From Bryobacteraceae bacterium (lineage in GTDB: Bacteria > Acidobacteriota > Terriglobia > Bryobacterales > Bryobacteraceae): a stretch of 64,000 nt of DNA. Shown here one piece after another: positions 44,019 to 53,067 of this stretch; the stretch's first letter is position 1, and each line of letters starts with the position of its first letter. The position numbers and the translations under genes are program-made. The notes below the pieces were generated by a model, which saw only the letters and a program-made list of their open reading frames with translations, was not told the DNA's origin and ran no database searches. Location of the stretch: NCBI GenBank assembly GCA_026002855.1, contig BPGD01000001.1, positions 930,001 through 994,000 of the forward strand, in the 5' to 3' direction.

Positions 44019-47000
44019 TCAGAACGACAGGCGCAGCCCAAAGCGGAACTGCCGCGAGGAGTCCGCGCTGGTGATGGACATGAAGTTCTGCAACGGGTTC
44101 GGCTTCGAAGTATCCAGCGAGCCGTCCGGCCGCAGCTGCATGACGGCTGAGTTGCCGGACGGGTTGCCCCAACGGGCGTTGTGAGCCACGTTGTAGGACT
44201 CGGCCCGGAACTCCAGGTTCAGCCTCTCCGTCAGGCGGAAGATCTTGAACAGGCCGGGATCCAGCCGCCAGAAGCCCGGACCGTACAGGGCGTTGATGCC
44301 CATCGAGCCCGGGATGTACTGCGGGTTGTTCCTGTCGAAATAGAACAGCGGGTCGCGGAAGCTGGACGGGTCGTAATAGGGCTGGCCGGGGCCCTTGCCG
44401 CCGAGCTTCTTCACCGGGCCGATCTGATGGGCGGTCTGCGTGCAGCCGATGCACTGGAGCGACTGTGCGCTGCCGGTGACCGTGAACGGCGTGCCCGAGT
44501 AGGCGCTGAACATGCCGCTCAGCCGCCAGCCGCCGGCGACCGCCTCGGCCCACCTGTTGGCGATGTTGAACCTCCGGCCCTTGCCGAAGGGCATCTCGTA
44601 GACCCAGCCCATGGTGAACATGTGACGGCGGTCGTAGCTGGCCGGAGAGTAGTTCCGCCTGAGCATGCCCTCCCAGTTGAAGGCCTTTGGACCGGTCCAG
44701 CCGGTGTCATCGGCCATGTTCAGGGCCTTGCCGAAGGTGTAGGAGACGGTGAGGAAGAGGCCCTGGCTGTAGGACTTCTTCACGTTCACCTGAAGCGAGT
44801 CATACGCGCCATAGCCCCAGCCATCCCACATGTTGGCAGCGACGGTCTTGCCGTAGAGCTTGGCCAGCGGCAGGTTGGCGGTGCTGACGCCCAGACCCGG
44901 CCCCACCGTGTTGATGTTGCGGTCCATCAGCTGGTGGATGGTGCGCGTGGCCACGTAGCCGGCGCTGGCGACGATGTTGTAGGGGAGCTGACGCTCAAGG
45001 GTGAAGTTCCAGCTCTGGATGTAGCCGCGGTGCAGCATGCCGCCCCACGGGCTGCGCGGGCCCATGTCGAAGCTGAGCGGGAGCTGGAGGATGCCGGTGC
45101 TGATGTCCGGCGTCGGAACGTCCGGAATGCCCTGGTCGATTGTATTGAACCAGCCGAAGGTGGACACGGTGGGCACCCACGAAGCAGACAGCGTGGCCGG
45201 GTAGAGGCCGCGCAGCGGACGGCCGAACGGGATCGGATCATACGTGATGCCGTAGCCGGCGCGTACGACGTTCTTGTCCCCGATGCGGTAGGCGAAGCCG
45301 ACGCGCGGCGCGAACAGCTTCTTGCTGACCTCGATGCCCGCATTGCGCGGCACATTGCCGAGCCCGCCCAGGTAGACGGTGTTGGTGTAGGGATCCCACC
45401 TCTCGATGCCGCGGTCGCCGCGATTGATCAGCGGATAGTATTCGTAACGCAGGCCAAGGTTCAGCGTCAGCCGCCGATTCACCTGCCAGCGGTCACGGAA
45501 ATACCAGGCGAGCTGCCATTCACGGGTCTTCATCAGCAGGTACTGAATCGACTTGTTGTACGAGCTGACCAGACCCAGGAGCGCTGCCGCATAGGCATTC
45601 GGTTCCCGTGCCGGCTGGCCCGGTACAATCGTGACTCCGCCAGAGAAGCTGATCGCACCGCGAGGATTGGCGGTCTCCGGCTGCCAGTGGTTCAGCTCCA
45701 GGCGACGCGGCTCGAAGCCCCAGCGGAATTCGTGTGCGCCGACGATCTTCGAGAAGTTCGTCTGGTAGGTGTAGCTACGCTCCTTGCGGAACAGCGGGGC
45801 CCAGGTGGCGCCGACGCCGATGTAGCTGAAGCCGAAGCCAGTGATTTGCGGCAGGCCGCCGTAGCGCGGGTCGTTCGCATATTGCCGGCCGCCATTGGTG
45901 CCCGGAATCTTCCATTCATCGAGGCCCACGTTCTTGCCCATGCCCGGGATGCCTACTTCCTGGTCCATCCGGGTGTAGCCGAACACGCCGTCCATGTAGA
46001 AGGTCGGCGAGAACGTGTAGTTGTACCCGCTGGTCACCAGTTGCGTAGTCGTGTCGCCGAAGCCCTCGGTGCCGAGCGCCGAGCCGCCCAGGTCGCCGAA
46101 CGGATACACGCCGCTGACCGGCGCGTCCATGCGGCTGTACTTGCCCCAGACCATCAGCTTCGACGTCGCCGCCCAGTTCGACTTGAAGTCATACTGGCGC
46201 CGGCGAAGGCTGAGCACGCCCGAGGCGAAGTAGTTGCCCTGAAGGTTGTTGGGGTCGGTTGGAGAGACCTGGTTCGGCCCGGGCATCTTGGCGTAGATGT
46301 CCGGAAAAATCGGGTTCCATCGGGACTTGGGAACGACGTTGCCGGGGAACGGCTGGCGGTTGGCCGCCTGGTTGGGCGGGGCGGTCGCCGGATCGTACAC
46401 GATGGAGTAGCCCGCCCACTTGCTGAAGTCGCCGTTGCGGAAGTCCTGCGGGGCCACCGAGTAGTTGCCCGAATAGCCGGTGCCTTCGTAGGTCCCCTCG
46501 AACGAGAAGAAGTAGAACAGCTTGTCCTTGATCACCGGCCCGCCCAGCGTGCCGCCGAAGATGTTCTGTGTCGTCTTGGGCATCTTGAACGTCGCCGAAC
46601 GGAAGTACGGGGCCGTGTTCAGGCGGTTGTTGTTGTGATACTCGAAGGCCACGCCGTGCAGCTCGTTGGTGCCGGATTTGGTGGTCACGGTGATGGCCGC
46701 GCCGCCGGCCATGCCCTGCTCGGCATCAAACGAGTTCGTGCTGATGTTGACCGTCTCGATCGACTCGACCGGCTGCACGTAGGCCACATGGTGCGGCAGC
46801 CAGATGTTGATGTTGACCGCGCCGTCAGTGAGCGTGTTGTTGTTGTTGCGCGGCGTGCCGTTGATGTTGGTGGTCAGCGCGCGGCCCGGAGTGTCCACTA
46901 CCGCGTTCTGGAAGCTGGCCGGGGTGGCGCCGGGGACTAGGTTGATCAGCGTCTGGTAATTGCGGTAGCCCGGCAGCGGCATGTTGGTGACCACCGAGGA

Positions 47001-47423
47001 CGAGATCTCGGCCCGGACGTCGCTCTTGTCTGTCTGGAGCACGGTGGCCGCCGCCGACACGGTGACCTGCTCGGTCATCTGGCCGACCTCGAGCCTTGCA
47101 TCCACGCGCGTGACAGTGTTGATGGAGACCTCCACGCCCGTGCGGGTCAGCGTCCGGAACCCTGGCGCGGAAAACTTCAGTTCATAAGTGCCCGCCGGGA
47201 GGTTGGGCACGGTGTAACGGCCCGCTTCATCGGCCTCGAGCTCACGGGTGATGCCGGTGGCGGGGTTGGTAATGGTGATCCTGGCCTTGGGAACGACCGC
47301 CCCGGTGGGGTCCTCTACAACGCCAACGATGGAGCCGTACAGGACCTGCGAAAGGGCAGGCGCCGCCATCGCGACAAGCAGAACGGCGAGGGCGGCTAGA
47401 GTGATGGCAATGTGTCTTCGCAT
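44019..47423 (-). CDS. TonB-dependent receptor with carboxypeptidase-regulatory-like domain
   Basis: A 1134-aa outer-membrane protein: signal peptide (MRRHIAITLAALAVLLVAMA), regulatory-like domain (GSIVGVVEDPTGAVVPKARI, residues about 28-110), plug (NINGTPRNNNNTLTDGAVNI, then GMAGGAAITVTTKSGTN) and a large barrel ending FRFGLRLSF with a terminal Phe. No separate TonB box was seen. Such receptors import oligosaccharides or other large solutes, or bind extracellular polymers. Unlike its relative at 37410-40817 it is intact. A good sigma70 promoter and GGAGGAGG precede the gene. Confidence 0.88.
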   Translation of the reverse strand: MRRHIAITLAALAVLLVAMAAPALSQVLYGSIVGVVEDPTGAVVPKARITITNPATGITRELEADEAGRYTVPNLPAGTYELKFSAPGFRTLTRTGVEVSINTVTRVDARLEVGQMTEQVTVSAAATVLQTDKSDVRAEISSSVVTNMPLPGYRNYQTLINLVPGATPASFQNAVVDTPGRALTTNINGTPRNNNNTLTDGAVNINIWLPHHVAYVQPVESIETVNISTNSFDAEQGMAGGAAITVTTKSGTNELHGVAFEYHNNNRLNTAPYFRSATFKMPKTTQNIFGGTLGGPVIKDKLFYFFSFEGTYEGTGYSGNYSVAPQDFRNGDFSKWAGYSIVYDPATAPPNQAANRQPFPGNVVPKSRWNPIFPDIYAKMPGPNQVSPTDPNNLQGNYFASGVLSLRRRQYDFKSNWAATSKLMVWGKYSRMDAPVSGVYPFGDLGGSALGTEGFGDTTTQLVTSGYNYTFSPTFYMDGVFGYTRMDQEVGIPGMGKNVGLDEWKIPGTNGGRQYANDPRYGGLPQITGFGFSYIGVGATWAPLFRKERSYTYQTNFSKIVGAHEFRWGFEPRRLELNHWQPETANPRGAISFSGGVTIVPGQPAREPNAYAAALLGLVSSYNKSIQYLLMKTREWQLAWYFRDRWQVNRRLTLNLGLRYEYYPLINRGDRGIERWDPYTNTVYLGGLGNVPRNAGIEVSKKLFAPRVGFAYRIGDKNVVRAGYGITYDPIPFGRPLRGLYPATLSASWVPTVSTFGWFNTIDQGIPDVPTPDISTGILQLPLSFDMGPRSPWGGMLHRGYIQSWNFTLERQLPYNIVASAGYVATRTIHQLMDRNINTVGPGLGVSTANLPLAKLYGKTVAANMWDGWGYGAYDSLQVNVKKSYSQGLFLTVSYTFGKALNMADDTGWTGPKAFNWEGMLRRNYSPASYDRRHMFTMGWVYEMPFGKGRRFNIANRWAEAVAGGWRLSGMFSAYSGTPFTVTGSAQSLQCIGCTQTAHQIGPVKKLGGKGPGQPYYDPSSFRDPLFYFDRNNPQYIPGSMGINALYGPGFWRLDPGLFKIFRLTERLNLEFRAESYNVAHNARWGNPSGNSAVMQLRPDGSLDTSKPNPLQNFMSITSADSSRQFRFGLRLSF

Positions 47424-47450
47424 GGGTGACGAGACAACCTCCTCCGAGAT

Positions 47451-47479
47451 ATTAGAATGCATTACGCGATCTTGGTCAA
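47451..47479 (-). promoter_or_regulatory. Sigma70 promoter of the intact TonB receptor gene
   Basis: On the minus strand TTGACC (47479-47474) and TCTAAT (47456-47451), each five of six consensus bases, are 17 bp apart. The transcript would start near 47444, right at the GGAGGAGG ribosome-binding site, about 20 bases before ATG 47423. Confidence 0.65.
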
Positions 47480-47558
47480 GCCTGCAATTTTTGCAACGGT
47501 GCTTCGAAAAATCAGAAAGCGCTTGCATATGCCCCACGTGCGAGAGATGGGGCCTGAC

Positions 47559-48716
47559 TTACTTTCTGGAATCACGAATCTCGCGCAGCGCCGGCGCCAG
47601 ATCCTTCGGCAGGTAGATGGAGAAGACCTTCCCGCCGAGGCCGCGCGCCAGGCTGGTGAGCGCGTCCGTCTCCTCCGGCACGTGCGGCAGGCTGAAGGCG
47701 AGATGAAAAACCCGCGGCGCGCTTTCCCGCAACGCCGGGTCGATCTGCCGGATCCTCGGGCCGCCCCGCCATCGCGCGCCAATAAAAATGAGCGCGTCCG
47801 GCGCCGGATTCGAATGCAGACGGCGGCGCACCAGATCTTCGAGGAAATCGCCTGGCAGCGGCCCTGACAGGAGCTTCTCGTAAGGGATGGTGCCGAGATC
47901 GACACGCGCCAGTTGACGCGCCAGCCGCCTCACGTCCTCCGGGCCAAGCTGTGTCTGCTCGAAGAGGACTTCACGCCGGGAGAGATCGAAGACGACCAGA
48001 GAGGCCGAGCGGAAACCGCCGTCCCGGAGCACCACGCTGAGCGTACTCAGCAGCACCTGCCGGTCCCAAGGCGACAGCCGCGTGACCACCCGGCGCGGGC
48101 GCACCGGCGAGGCATGGAGAAAGATGGCTGCATGACCGCGGCCGTCTCCGTTGAACCCGTGCCAGAGGCCCGCATCGAGAGCGGCCACCGTTCCGGCGGG
48201 CTGCGCGGCGCTGTCTTCCCGCACCTTCACCGTCCACTCGCGCCGGCACTCGGCACCGCCGCTGGCGATGAGCATCGCTTCCACCCGATACCTGCCACGG
48301 CCCACCAGCCACCCGCCACCCAGGTTCATCTCCACGCGCCGGAGGTCCGCTTCCGCCGGGGGCTCCGGCACGGTCAGCCGCTGCACCAGATGAACCGGCC
48401 GCCCGCGCGGCTCGAGCGGTGTGACGCGGATCACCGTGATCACCTCCCGCGGCGGCTCGCCTTCCAGCAGCATGGCTGCCGGGGCCGAGACACTGTAGCC
48501 CGCCCAGACGCGCAGGCCGTAGTCGAGAAACGGGCGGAAGGGCTCGAACCGGCAGGCCATGAGGCGTGCCGGCTTCCTACCCCACTGCGAGGCGAACGCG
48601 GCCGCGAGCTGTCGGCCCGCGTCCGTCTCCGGATCCACCGGCCACTGGGCGGCGGCGGGCAGGGCAAGCGCCAGAAACGCGGCCAGGGCAGCTTTCACAT
48701 CGGCTCCTGCTTTCAT
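47559..48716 (-). CDS. Secreted VWA-like protein of unknown function
   Basis: A 385-aa exported protein with a signal peptide (about 1-23, KAALAAFLALALPAAAQ). The C-terminal half has the alternating strands of a von Willebrand-A fold: SASLVVFDLSRREVLFEQ, ALIFIGARWRGGPR, FHLAFSLPHV and GKVFSIYLPKDL. The usual MIDAS DxSxS motif is modified to DLSRR, so metal-dependent adhesion is doubtful. It has many relatives in style among acidobacterial exported proteins. It is divergent from the HU gene over 261 bp. Confidence 0.55.
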   Translation of the reverse strand: MKAGADVKAALAAFLALALPAAAQWPVDPETDAGRQLAAAFASQWGRKPARLMACRFEPFRPFLDYGLRVWAGYSVSAPAAMLLEGEPPREVITVIRVTPLEPRGRPVHLVQRLTVPEPPAEADLRRVEMNLGGGWLVGRGRYRVEAMLIASGGAECRREWTVKVREDSAAQPAGTVAALDAGLWHGFNGDGRGHAAIFLHASPVRPRRVVTRLSPWDRQVLLSTLSVVLRDGGFRSASLVVFDLSRREVLFEQTQLGPEDVRRLARQLARVDLGTIPYEKLLSGPLPGDFLEDLVRRRLHSNPAPDALIFIGARWRGGPRIRQIDPALRESAPRVFHLAFSLPHVPEETDALTSLARGLGGKVFSIYLPKDLAPALREIRDSRK

Positions 48717-48872
48717 GATGCCCGGCAGGGCGGCCCAGGCGCACGTGGCCGCGCCGCAGGCGCCGGAATGCCGTCCAGAAGCGGGTTTGGAGCCTCCGGG
48801 ATACGAAAAAGCCCGAAAAAACGCCGGTTTCGTGCGTTTCCCCCTTTACACCGCCGGGCTTCTTCCCTTATG

Positions 48873-48902
48873 ATTGTTCTGCGAACGGAACCATCGAACA
48901 AT
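48873..48902. repeat. Inverted repeat upstream of the HU gene
   Basis: ATTGTTC (48873-48879) and GAACAAT (48896-48902) are exact complements 16 bp apart, about 75 bp before the HU start codon. The spacing suits a dimeric regulator, but no known consensus is recognised. Confidence 0.35.
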
Positions 48903-48977
48903 TTCGGTTGGTTTTGTTTTATTCAATCCGGCGCCGCCGCCACGGCGCGCCGGCGAAGGGAGAGACGCTGAAAGCAT

Positions 48978-49286
48978 ATGGCCGAAGTCAAGAAGATGAC
49001 CCAGACGCAGCTGGTGAACGAAATCGCCACTGCCACCGGTATCACCAAGAAGCAGGCGAAGGCCGCCCTTGAGAAGCTGGTCGAGATCGCCATCGCCCAG
49101 ACGAAGAAAGCGGGCGTTTTCGTCATCCCGGGAATCGGCAGGCTGAAGAAGGTGGAGCGCAAGGCGCGCATGGGCCGCAACCCGGCCACCGGCGAGCCGA
49201 TCAAGATTCCCGCCCGGAAGACGGTGAAGCTTACGCTTTCGAAGTCGATCAAGGACGCCATCGTCCCGCCGAAGCCGAAGAAGTAA
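48978..49286 (+). CDS. hup: HU-family DNA-binding protein
   Basis: A 102-aa nucleoid protein: MTQTQLVNEIATATGITKKQAKAAL helix pair, then the DNA-binding arm GRNPATGEPIKIPA with the intercalating Pro and the Arg-rich flanks, and a Lys/Pro-rich tail (PPKPKK) that extends beyond bacterial HU. It bends and packs DNA. A AGGGAG site precedes the ATG. A terminator follows 22 bp after the stop. Confidence 0.9.
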   Translation: MAEVKKMTQTQLVNEIATATGITKKQAKAALEKLVEIAIAQTKKAGVFVIPGIGRLKKVERKARMGRNPATGEPIKIPARKTVKLTLSKSIKDAIVPPKPKK

Positions 49287-49307
49287 CCACGGACCGCCAC
49301 CGATCAC

Positions 49308-49342
49308 GGCCCGCGCTGCCTGTGCGTAGTGCGGGCCTTTTT
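49308..49342 (+). terminator. Rho-independent terminator after hup
   Basis: GGCCCGC (49308-49314) pairs with GCGGGCC (49331-49337), extendable by three more pairs, followed by five T residues (49338-49342). Confidence 0.8.
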
Positions 49343-49479
49343 GTGCGCAGTGTTCCGGCGGGCGATGAAATGGAACGCCCCGCGCGCCTGCCTGGGCAAC
49401 GCGGGGCAATGTCGCTCGAGAACCTGGAATCACCGCCTGGACTTGCCGGCGGCCGACCGGCCAGACACAGGATGGAGGC

Positions 49480-49656
49480 TCAAGCCTGCTTCTTCTCTTC
49501 CGGCTTGGCGGGTGTCTGCTCTTCCTTCAACGCGTTCTTGAAGTTTCTGATTCCTTCCCCGAGGCCTTTTGCCAGTTCCGGGATCTTCTTCCCGCCAAAC
49601 AGCAGGACGGCGACCCCTAGAATAATCAGCAGTTCGGGTAAACCAATGGACCGCAC
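49480..49656 (-). CDS. tatA: Sec-independent protein translocase component TatA/TatE
   Basis: A 58-aa protein with the TatA plan: short N-terminal membrane helix ([23 protein letters not shown]) with the FGxxKIPEL hinge, an amphipathic helix ([15 protein letters not shown]) and a charged tail. It forms the pore of the twin-arginine export path, which fits the Tat-like signals on the rhamnosidase and other proteins here. The start is GTG at 49656 with GGAGG four bases upstream; longer in-frame readings would add a non-TatA N terminus. Confidence 0.85.
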   Translation of the reverse strand: MRSIGLPELLIILGVAVLLFGGKKIPELAKGLGEGIRNFKNALKEEQTPAKPEEKKQA

Positions 49657-49729
49657 AGGGCCTCCTTTGTCACCTTCATTGTAGGGACCGCAGGAAACAG
49701 GCGTCAAGCAAGCCCTCGCGGAGGCGACG

Positions 49730-49897
49730 ATGAAGAAGCGAAAGAAACCGGAGCGGGCGGAAGCCGGCGCGAAAGCGCGCCGACAGGCACGGCTGTTCGT
49801 CGGCACGCCGCCACCGGCGCGAATCATCGAACCGAAGCCGCGCAAGCCGCCCCGCCACCGGAAAAAGCAGGAACCCGAAGATTTCGACCCGGTCTGA
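49730..49897 (+). CDS. Small basic 55-aa protein
   Basis: A 55-codon frame from ATG 49730 to TGA 49897 encodes a very basic protein rich in Lys, Arg and Pro, beginning [20 protein letters not shown] and ending [14 protein letters not shown] sequence lies five bases before the ATG. It is divergent from tatA across 73 bp. Nothing is recognised; the composition suggests RNA or DNA binding or a ribosome-associated protein (inference). It is short enough for chance, though its GC-rich third positions and ribosome-binding site favour a real gene. Confidence 0.5.
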   Translation: MKKRKKPERAEAGAKARRQARLFVGTPPPARIIEPKPRKPPRHRKKQEPEDFDPV

Positions 49898-49953
49898 AGT
49901 GCATGGCCGTCCCGGCTGAGAGGATTGCGGGCGCAGGCGGACATTATCTTTGA

Positions 49954-52413
49954 TTGCGCAGTCCGCTTGCCCTTCCGGCCCTGTGCGTCGCCGGCGGGAT
50001 CGCCGTGTGCCGCCTGGCAGGCCTCACTCCCGTCGAGGCGGCCGTGTGCCTGGCGGCTGGCGCGATGGGCTGGCTGGCGGCATGGCGAACCCAGGGGCAA
50101 GCGGCCAAACGGTTCAGCGTGTCGACGTTCTGGTGCGCCGCGGGCGCGCTCACGGCAGCGCTGCAACCGCCGCCGTCACCTCCGCCGGATCCTGCCCCCG
50201 GACGAGTGGAAGGCTGCGTGGTGGAGTCTTCCGTGGTTCGCAATGACCGGTTCCAATTCACCCTGGAGGTGGCGCCAGCGGCACGCGTGCGTGTCTCGAT
50301 GCCGCCGGACCGGCAGGGCGCTTTCCCTGCTCCGCTGCTGTATGGGCAGCGTGTGGCGGCCGAGCTCCGGCTGCGGCGCCTGCGCGGCTATCGCAATCCC
50401 GGCGCCTGGGACGCGGCCGCGTGGATGGCGCGCCGCGGCATCTTCTGGAACGCCGTTCCCGCGGGCAACCGCACGTTGGAGCGGCTGCCTGGCTCATGCG
50501 GCTCACCGTGGCGGCGCGCGCTCGGGCGGTGGCGGGCGGCGCTGCTCAACAGGATCGATCATGTCTATGGCGGCGATCCCTACCGGGCGGCGATGATGCG
50601 GGGCCTGTTGCTCGGCGACAAGAGCGGCATCCGCAAGGCCTGGATCGAAGACTTCCGTCGCACCGGCACGTATCATGCGCTGGTCATCTCCGGCAGCCAT
50701 GTCACGCTGGTCTGCGGACTCTTTCTGCTGTGGCGGCGCATCTCCGGCTTCGGCTGGAGAACCGTTCCGCTGGCGGCCGCCGCCATCGCGTGGCTCTATG
50801 CGTTTCTGGCGGGCAGCGATGCTCCCGTGCTGCGCGCAGCGGCCGGATTCACGCTGTTCGCCGCGGCCTCGCTGGTCTACCGGCGGCTGCCGCTGCTGAA
50901 CACGGTGGCGGCCGTGGCCGTCGCCTTTCTGGCGCTGGATCCGGACCAGCTCTTTGACGCCAGTTTCCAACTCTCGTTTCTTGCCGTGGCGGCGCTGGCG
51001 GCGCTGGCCGACGGCCGGCCCGCCGCGCCCCGGCCGGATCCAGCGCGGATGTCGGCGCAGCTTGAGATGCGGCTGATGGCGGAGACGCTCCACGAACTGT
51101 TCCGCCTGCCGATGCGCACAGCGATGCACGCCGTCGAGGCCGTCCGAAGCGCGTTCCGCTTCGTCTGGACGCTGTTTCTCGCCTCTGCCGCCGTGCAGCT
51201 CAGCCTGGCGCTGCCGATGGCGCTGCTGTTCCACCGGCTGTCGCTGTCCGGGCTTTCGGCCAACGTCGTGGCGGTGCCCTTCATCTCGCTGGCGATTCCC
51301 GCGGGCTTCGCCGCCGTGTTGACCGGATGGCGGCCCGCCGCCGAGGCCGCCGGACGGATGCTGGACGCGGCCAGGGCGGCCGCCGCCTGGCATGTGCGGT
51401 TTGAGCCGGACTGGCGCATTCCGGATCCGCCCCTATGGCTGGCGGCCGCGCTGGTAGCGGCACTGCTGGCCTGGACGGCGTCGCGCGGGCGCCGCCTGCG
51501 GTGGATGGCCGCAGGCGCGTATCTTGCCCTGCTGGCGCTGCTCGTCTGGCATCCGTTTGCGCCACAGGCGCGGCCCGGAATGCTGGAACTCGCCATGATC
51601 GACGTTGGCCAGGGCGAGAGTCTCCTGCTCGGCCTGCCCGATGGAGGGTTCGCGCTGGTCGACGGCGGTGGGCTGCCCCGGCAGGGCCGCCGGCGCGCGG
51701 ATCCATTCGACGTCGGCGAGGAGGTCGTCTCGCCGTACCTCTGGCATCGCGGCATAAGGCGTGTGGAGGTGATTGTCGTCACCCATCTCCACGAGGATCA
51801 TGCGGCGGGCGTGCCGGCGCTGATCGACAATTTCCGCCCGCGCGAAGTCTGGTCGGCCTTCGCCGAAGACACGCCGCTGTGGCGTTCAATCCATTCCGCG
51901 GCGCGGCGCGCCGGCGCGCGCATCCGCGTCCTGAAGCAGGGCGACGAGTGCAGCTTCGGCGGCCTCCCGTGCCGCGCGCTTGCTCCGGCGCGCGGGCAGC
52001 CTTGGTCGGGCAGGCCGCAAAACAACGACTCGCTGGTGCTCGAGCTGCGCCACGGCCGGCACACGTTTCTGCTCACCGGAGACATCGAAGCGCCGGTCGA
52101 GGCGCGCCTCGCTGAAGAGGGGCTGCTCGCCCCGGTGCAGGTCCTCAAGGTGCCACACCACGGAAGCCGCCGCAGCGCCACCGAATGGCTGCTCGAGCGC
52201 ACTCGTCCGGCAGTGGCGCTGATCAGCGCCGGCGAAGGCAACAGTTACGGGCTGCCGCATCCGGAGACCGTCGGACGCCTTCGCGCAGCGCGCGCGCTGA
52301 TGCTGCGCACGGATGAGGAGGGGCTGGTGACGGTCCGTAGCGACGGGCGTTATCTGGAGGTGGATCGCGGAGGCGGATCAGCCCTGCTGCGGAGGTTCTT
52401 CGACTGGCAATGA
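49954..52413 (+). CDS. comEC: ComEC/Rec2-family DNA uptake channel protein
   Basis: An 819-aa inner-membrane protein: N-terminal DUF4131/OB-like part, the competence domain about 230-510 ([20 protein letters not shown], then [32 protein letters not shown]), and a C-terminal metallo-beta-lactamase-like domain ([32 protein letters not shown] with the HxHxDH set, [23 protein letters not shown]). It carries single-stranded DNA across the inner membrane in transformation. No other competence gene is in the window. The start is probably TTG at 49954; codon context is weak and a later start is possible. Confidence 0.88.
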   Translation: MRSPLALPALCVAGGIAVCRLAGLTPVEAAVCLAAGAMGWLAAWRTQGQAAKRFSVSTFWCAAGALTAALQPPPSPPPDPAPGRVEGCVVESSVVRNDRFQFTLEVAPAARVRVSMPPDRQGAFPAPLLYGQRVAAELRLRRLRGYRNPGAWDAAAWMARRGIFWNAVPAGNRTLERLPGSCGSPWRRALGRWRAALLNRIDHVYGGDPYRAAMMRGLLLGDKSGIRKAWIEDFRRTGTYHALVISGSHVTLVCGLFLLWRRISGFGWRTVPLAAAAIAWLYAFLAGSDAPVLRAAAGFTLFAAASLVYRRLPLLNTVAAVAVAFLALDPDQLFDASFQLSFLAVAALAALADGRPAAPRPDPARMSAQLEMRLMAETLHELFRLPMRTAMHAVEAVRSAFRFVWTLFLASAAVQLSLALPMALLFHRLSLSGLSANVVAVPFISLAIPAGFAAVLTGWRPAAEAAGRMLDAARAAAAWHVRFEPDWRIPDPPLWLAAALVAALLAWTASRGRRLRWMAAGAYLALLALLVWHPFAPQARPGMLELAMIDVGQGESLLLGLPDGGFALVDGGGLPRQGRRRADPFDVGEEVVSPYLWHRGIRRVEVIVVTHLHEDHAAGVPALIDNFRPREVWSAFAEDTPLWRSIHSAARRAGARIRVLKQGDECSFGGLPCRALAPARGQPWSGRPQNNDSLVLELRHGRHTFLLTGDIEAPVEARLAEEGLLAPVQVLKVPHHGSRRSATEWLLERTRPAVALISAGEGNSYGLPHPETVGRLRAARALMLRTDEEGLVTVRSDGRYLEVDRGGGSALLRRFFDWQ

Positions 52414-52707
52414 CGGGTCCGCCGGCGGCTCTTCGCCGGCGGCCTCGGCCTCGGCCGCGCCCTCGGGCCCGGCCTGCAAGGCTTCGCGCAGGATGGCGAC
52501 GGCCCGCTCGAGCTCGTCTTCCGGTACCAGCAGTTCGTAGGGGAGATTGGGCAGCGGCGTGGCGCCCTGGACCACCACGTCGATGCCGGCGGCCTCGAGC
52601 AACGGCTTGACGGTGGCGAGTTCGATCTCCGACAGTTCGAGCTCCAGCCCGTCGAGCACGAGCGGAACAAAGCGGCGGTCGTCGGCCGGCTGGGATGGTG
52701 TGGTCAT
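52378..52707 (-). CDS. DUF2007-type small protein
   Basis: A 109-aa protein. The centre, LATVKPLLEAAGIDVVVQGATPLPNLPYELLVPEDELERAVAILREAL, has the pattern of DUF2007 (predicted signal-transducing) proteins; the remainder is an Ala/Glu/Pro-rich tail. A GGAGG site precedes the ATG. It overlaps the end of comEC by 36 bp on the opposite strand. Its partner and role are unknown. Confidence 0.65.
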   Translation of the reverse strand: MTTPSQPADDRRFVPLVLDGLELELSEIELATVKPLLEAAGIDVVVQGATPLPNLPYELLVPEDELERAVAILREALQAGPEGAAEAEAAGEEPPADPSLPVEEPPQQG

Positions 52708-52722
52708 TGAGCCTCCGCCTTT

Positions 52723-52766
52723 ATTTTATCGGGAAAGGGTGGAAATTCGACCCCGAAGGGTAGAAT
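52723..52766. promoter_or_regulatory. Divergent -10 boxes between the DUF2007 gene and ytxH
   Basis: TAAAAT on the minus strand (52728-52723) and TAGAAT on the plus strand (52761-52766), each five of six consensus bases, lie back to back. Matching -35 boxes are not evident. Each gene then has its own ribosome-binding site, GGAGG and GGAGGAGG. Confidence 0.4.
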
Positions 52767-52789
52767 AAAAGGGAGGAGGCTCTCTCAAT

Positions 52790-53062
52790 ATGGCATTCGA
52801 TACCGAGGAATATACGAGCAACGCGTTGTGGTTTTTGGCTGGCGCGGCCGTCGGGGCCACGCTGGCGCTGCTTTTTGCTCCCGCGCCCGGCCGCGTGACG
52901 CGGCGCAAGATCCGCCACGTGGGCAAACGGGGAATGCTCGCCGCCGAGCGCGCCGGCGAGGAGCTGATGGAGAAAGGCCGCGAAGTGTATGAGAAGGGCA
53001 AGCAGTTGGCCGATGAAGCGGCCGAGCTGATCGAGCGCGGCAAGAAACTCGTGGAGGGCTAG
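52790..53062 (+). CDS. YtxH-family membrane-associated protein
   Basis: A 90-aa protein: one N-terminal membrane helix with the YtxH pattern NALWFLAGAAVGATLALLFAPAPGR, then a long amphipathic helix of Glu/Lys/Arg (EELMEKGREVYEKGKQLADEAAEL). YtxH proteins are stress-associated in firmicutes and common in Acidobacteria; role here unknown. The next gene, pruA, starts six bases after its stop and has its own GGAGGG site, so an operon is likely. Confidence 0.78.
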   Translation: MAFDTEEYTSNALWFLAGAAVGATLALLFAPAPGRVTRRKIRHVGKRGMLAAERAGEELMEKGREVYEKGKQLADEAAELIERGKKLVEG

Positions 53063-53067
53063 CCCGT

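Noticed and set aside
43510-44553. Minus-strand extension of the DUF2167-like gene
   Set aside because: It runs antisense to the DUF3467 gene and overlaps the TonB receptor in another frame; the translation is low-complexity before MQGTYRPEDF.
49954-49959. Leaderless promoter for comEC
   Set aside because: CATTAT sits seven bases before the TTG but has no -35 match and does not fit TANNNT, so the case is too weak to count with the others.
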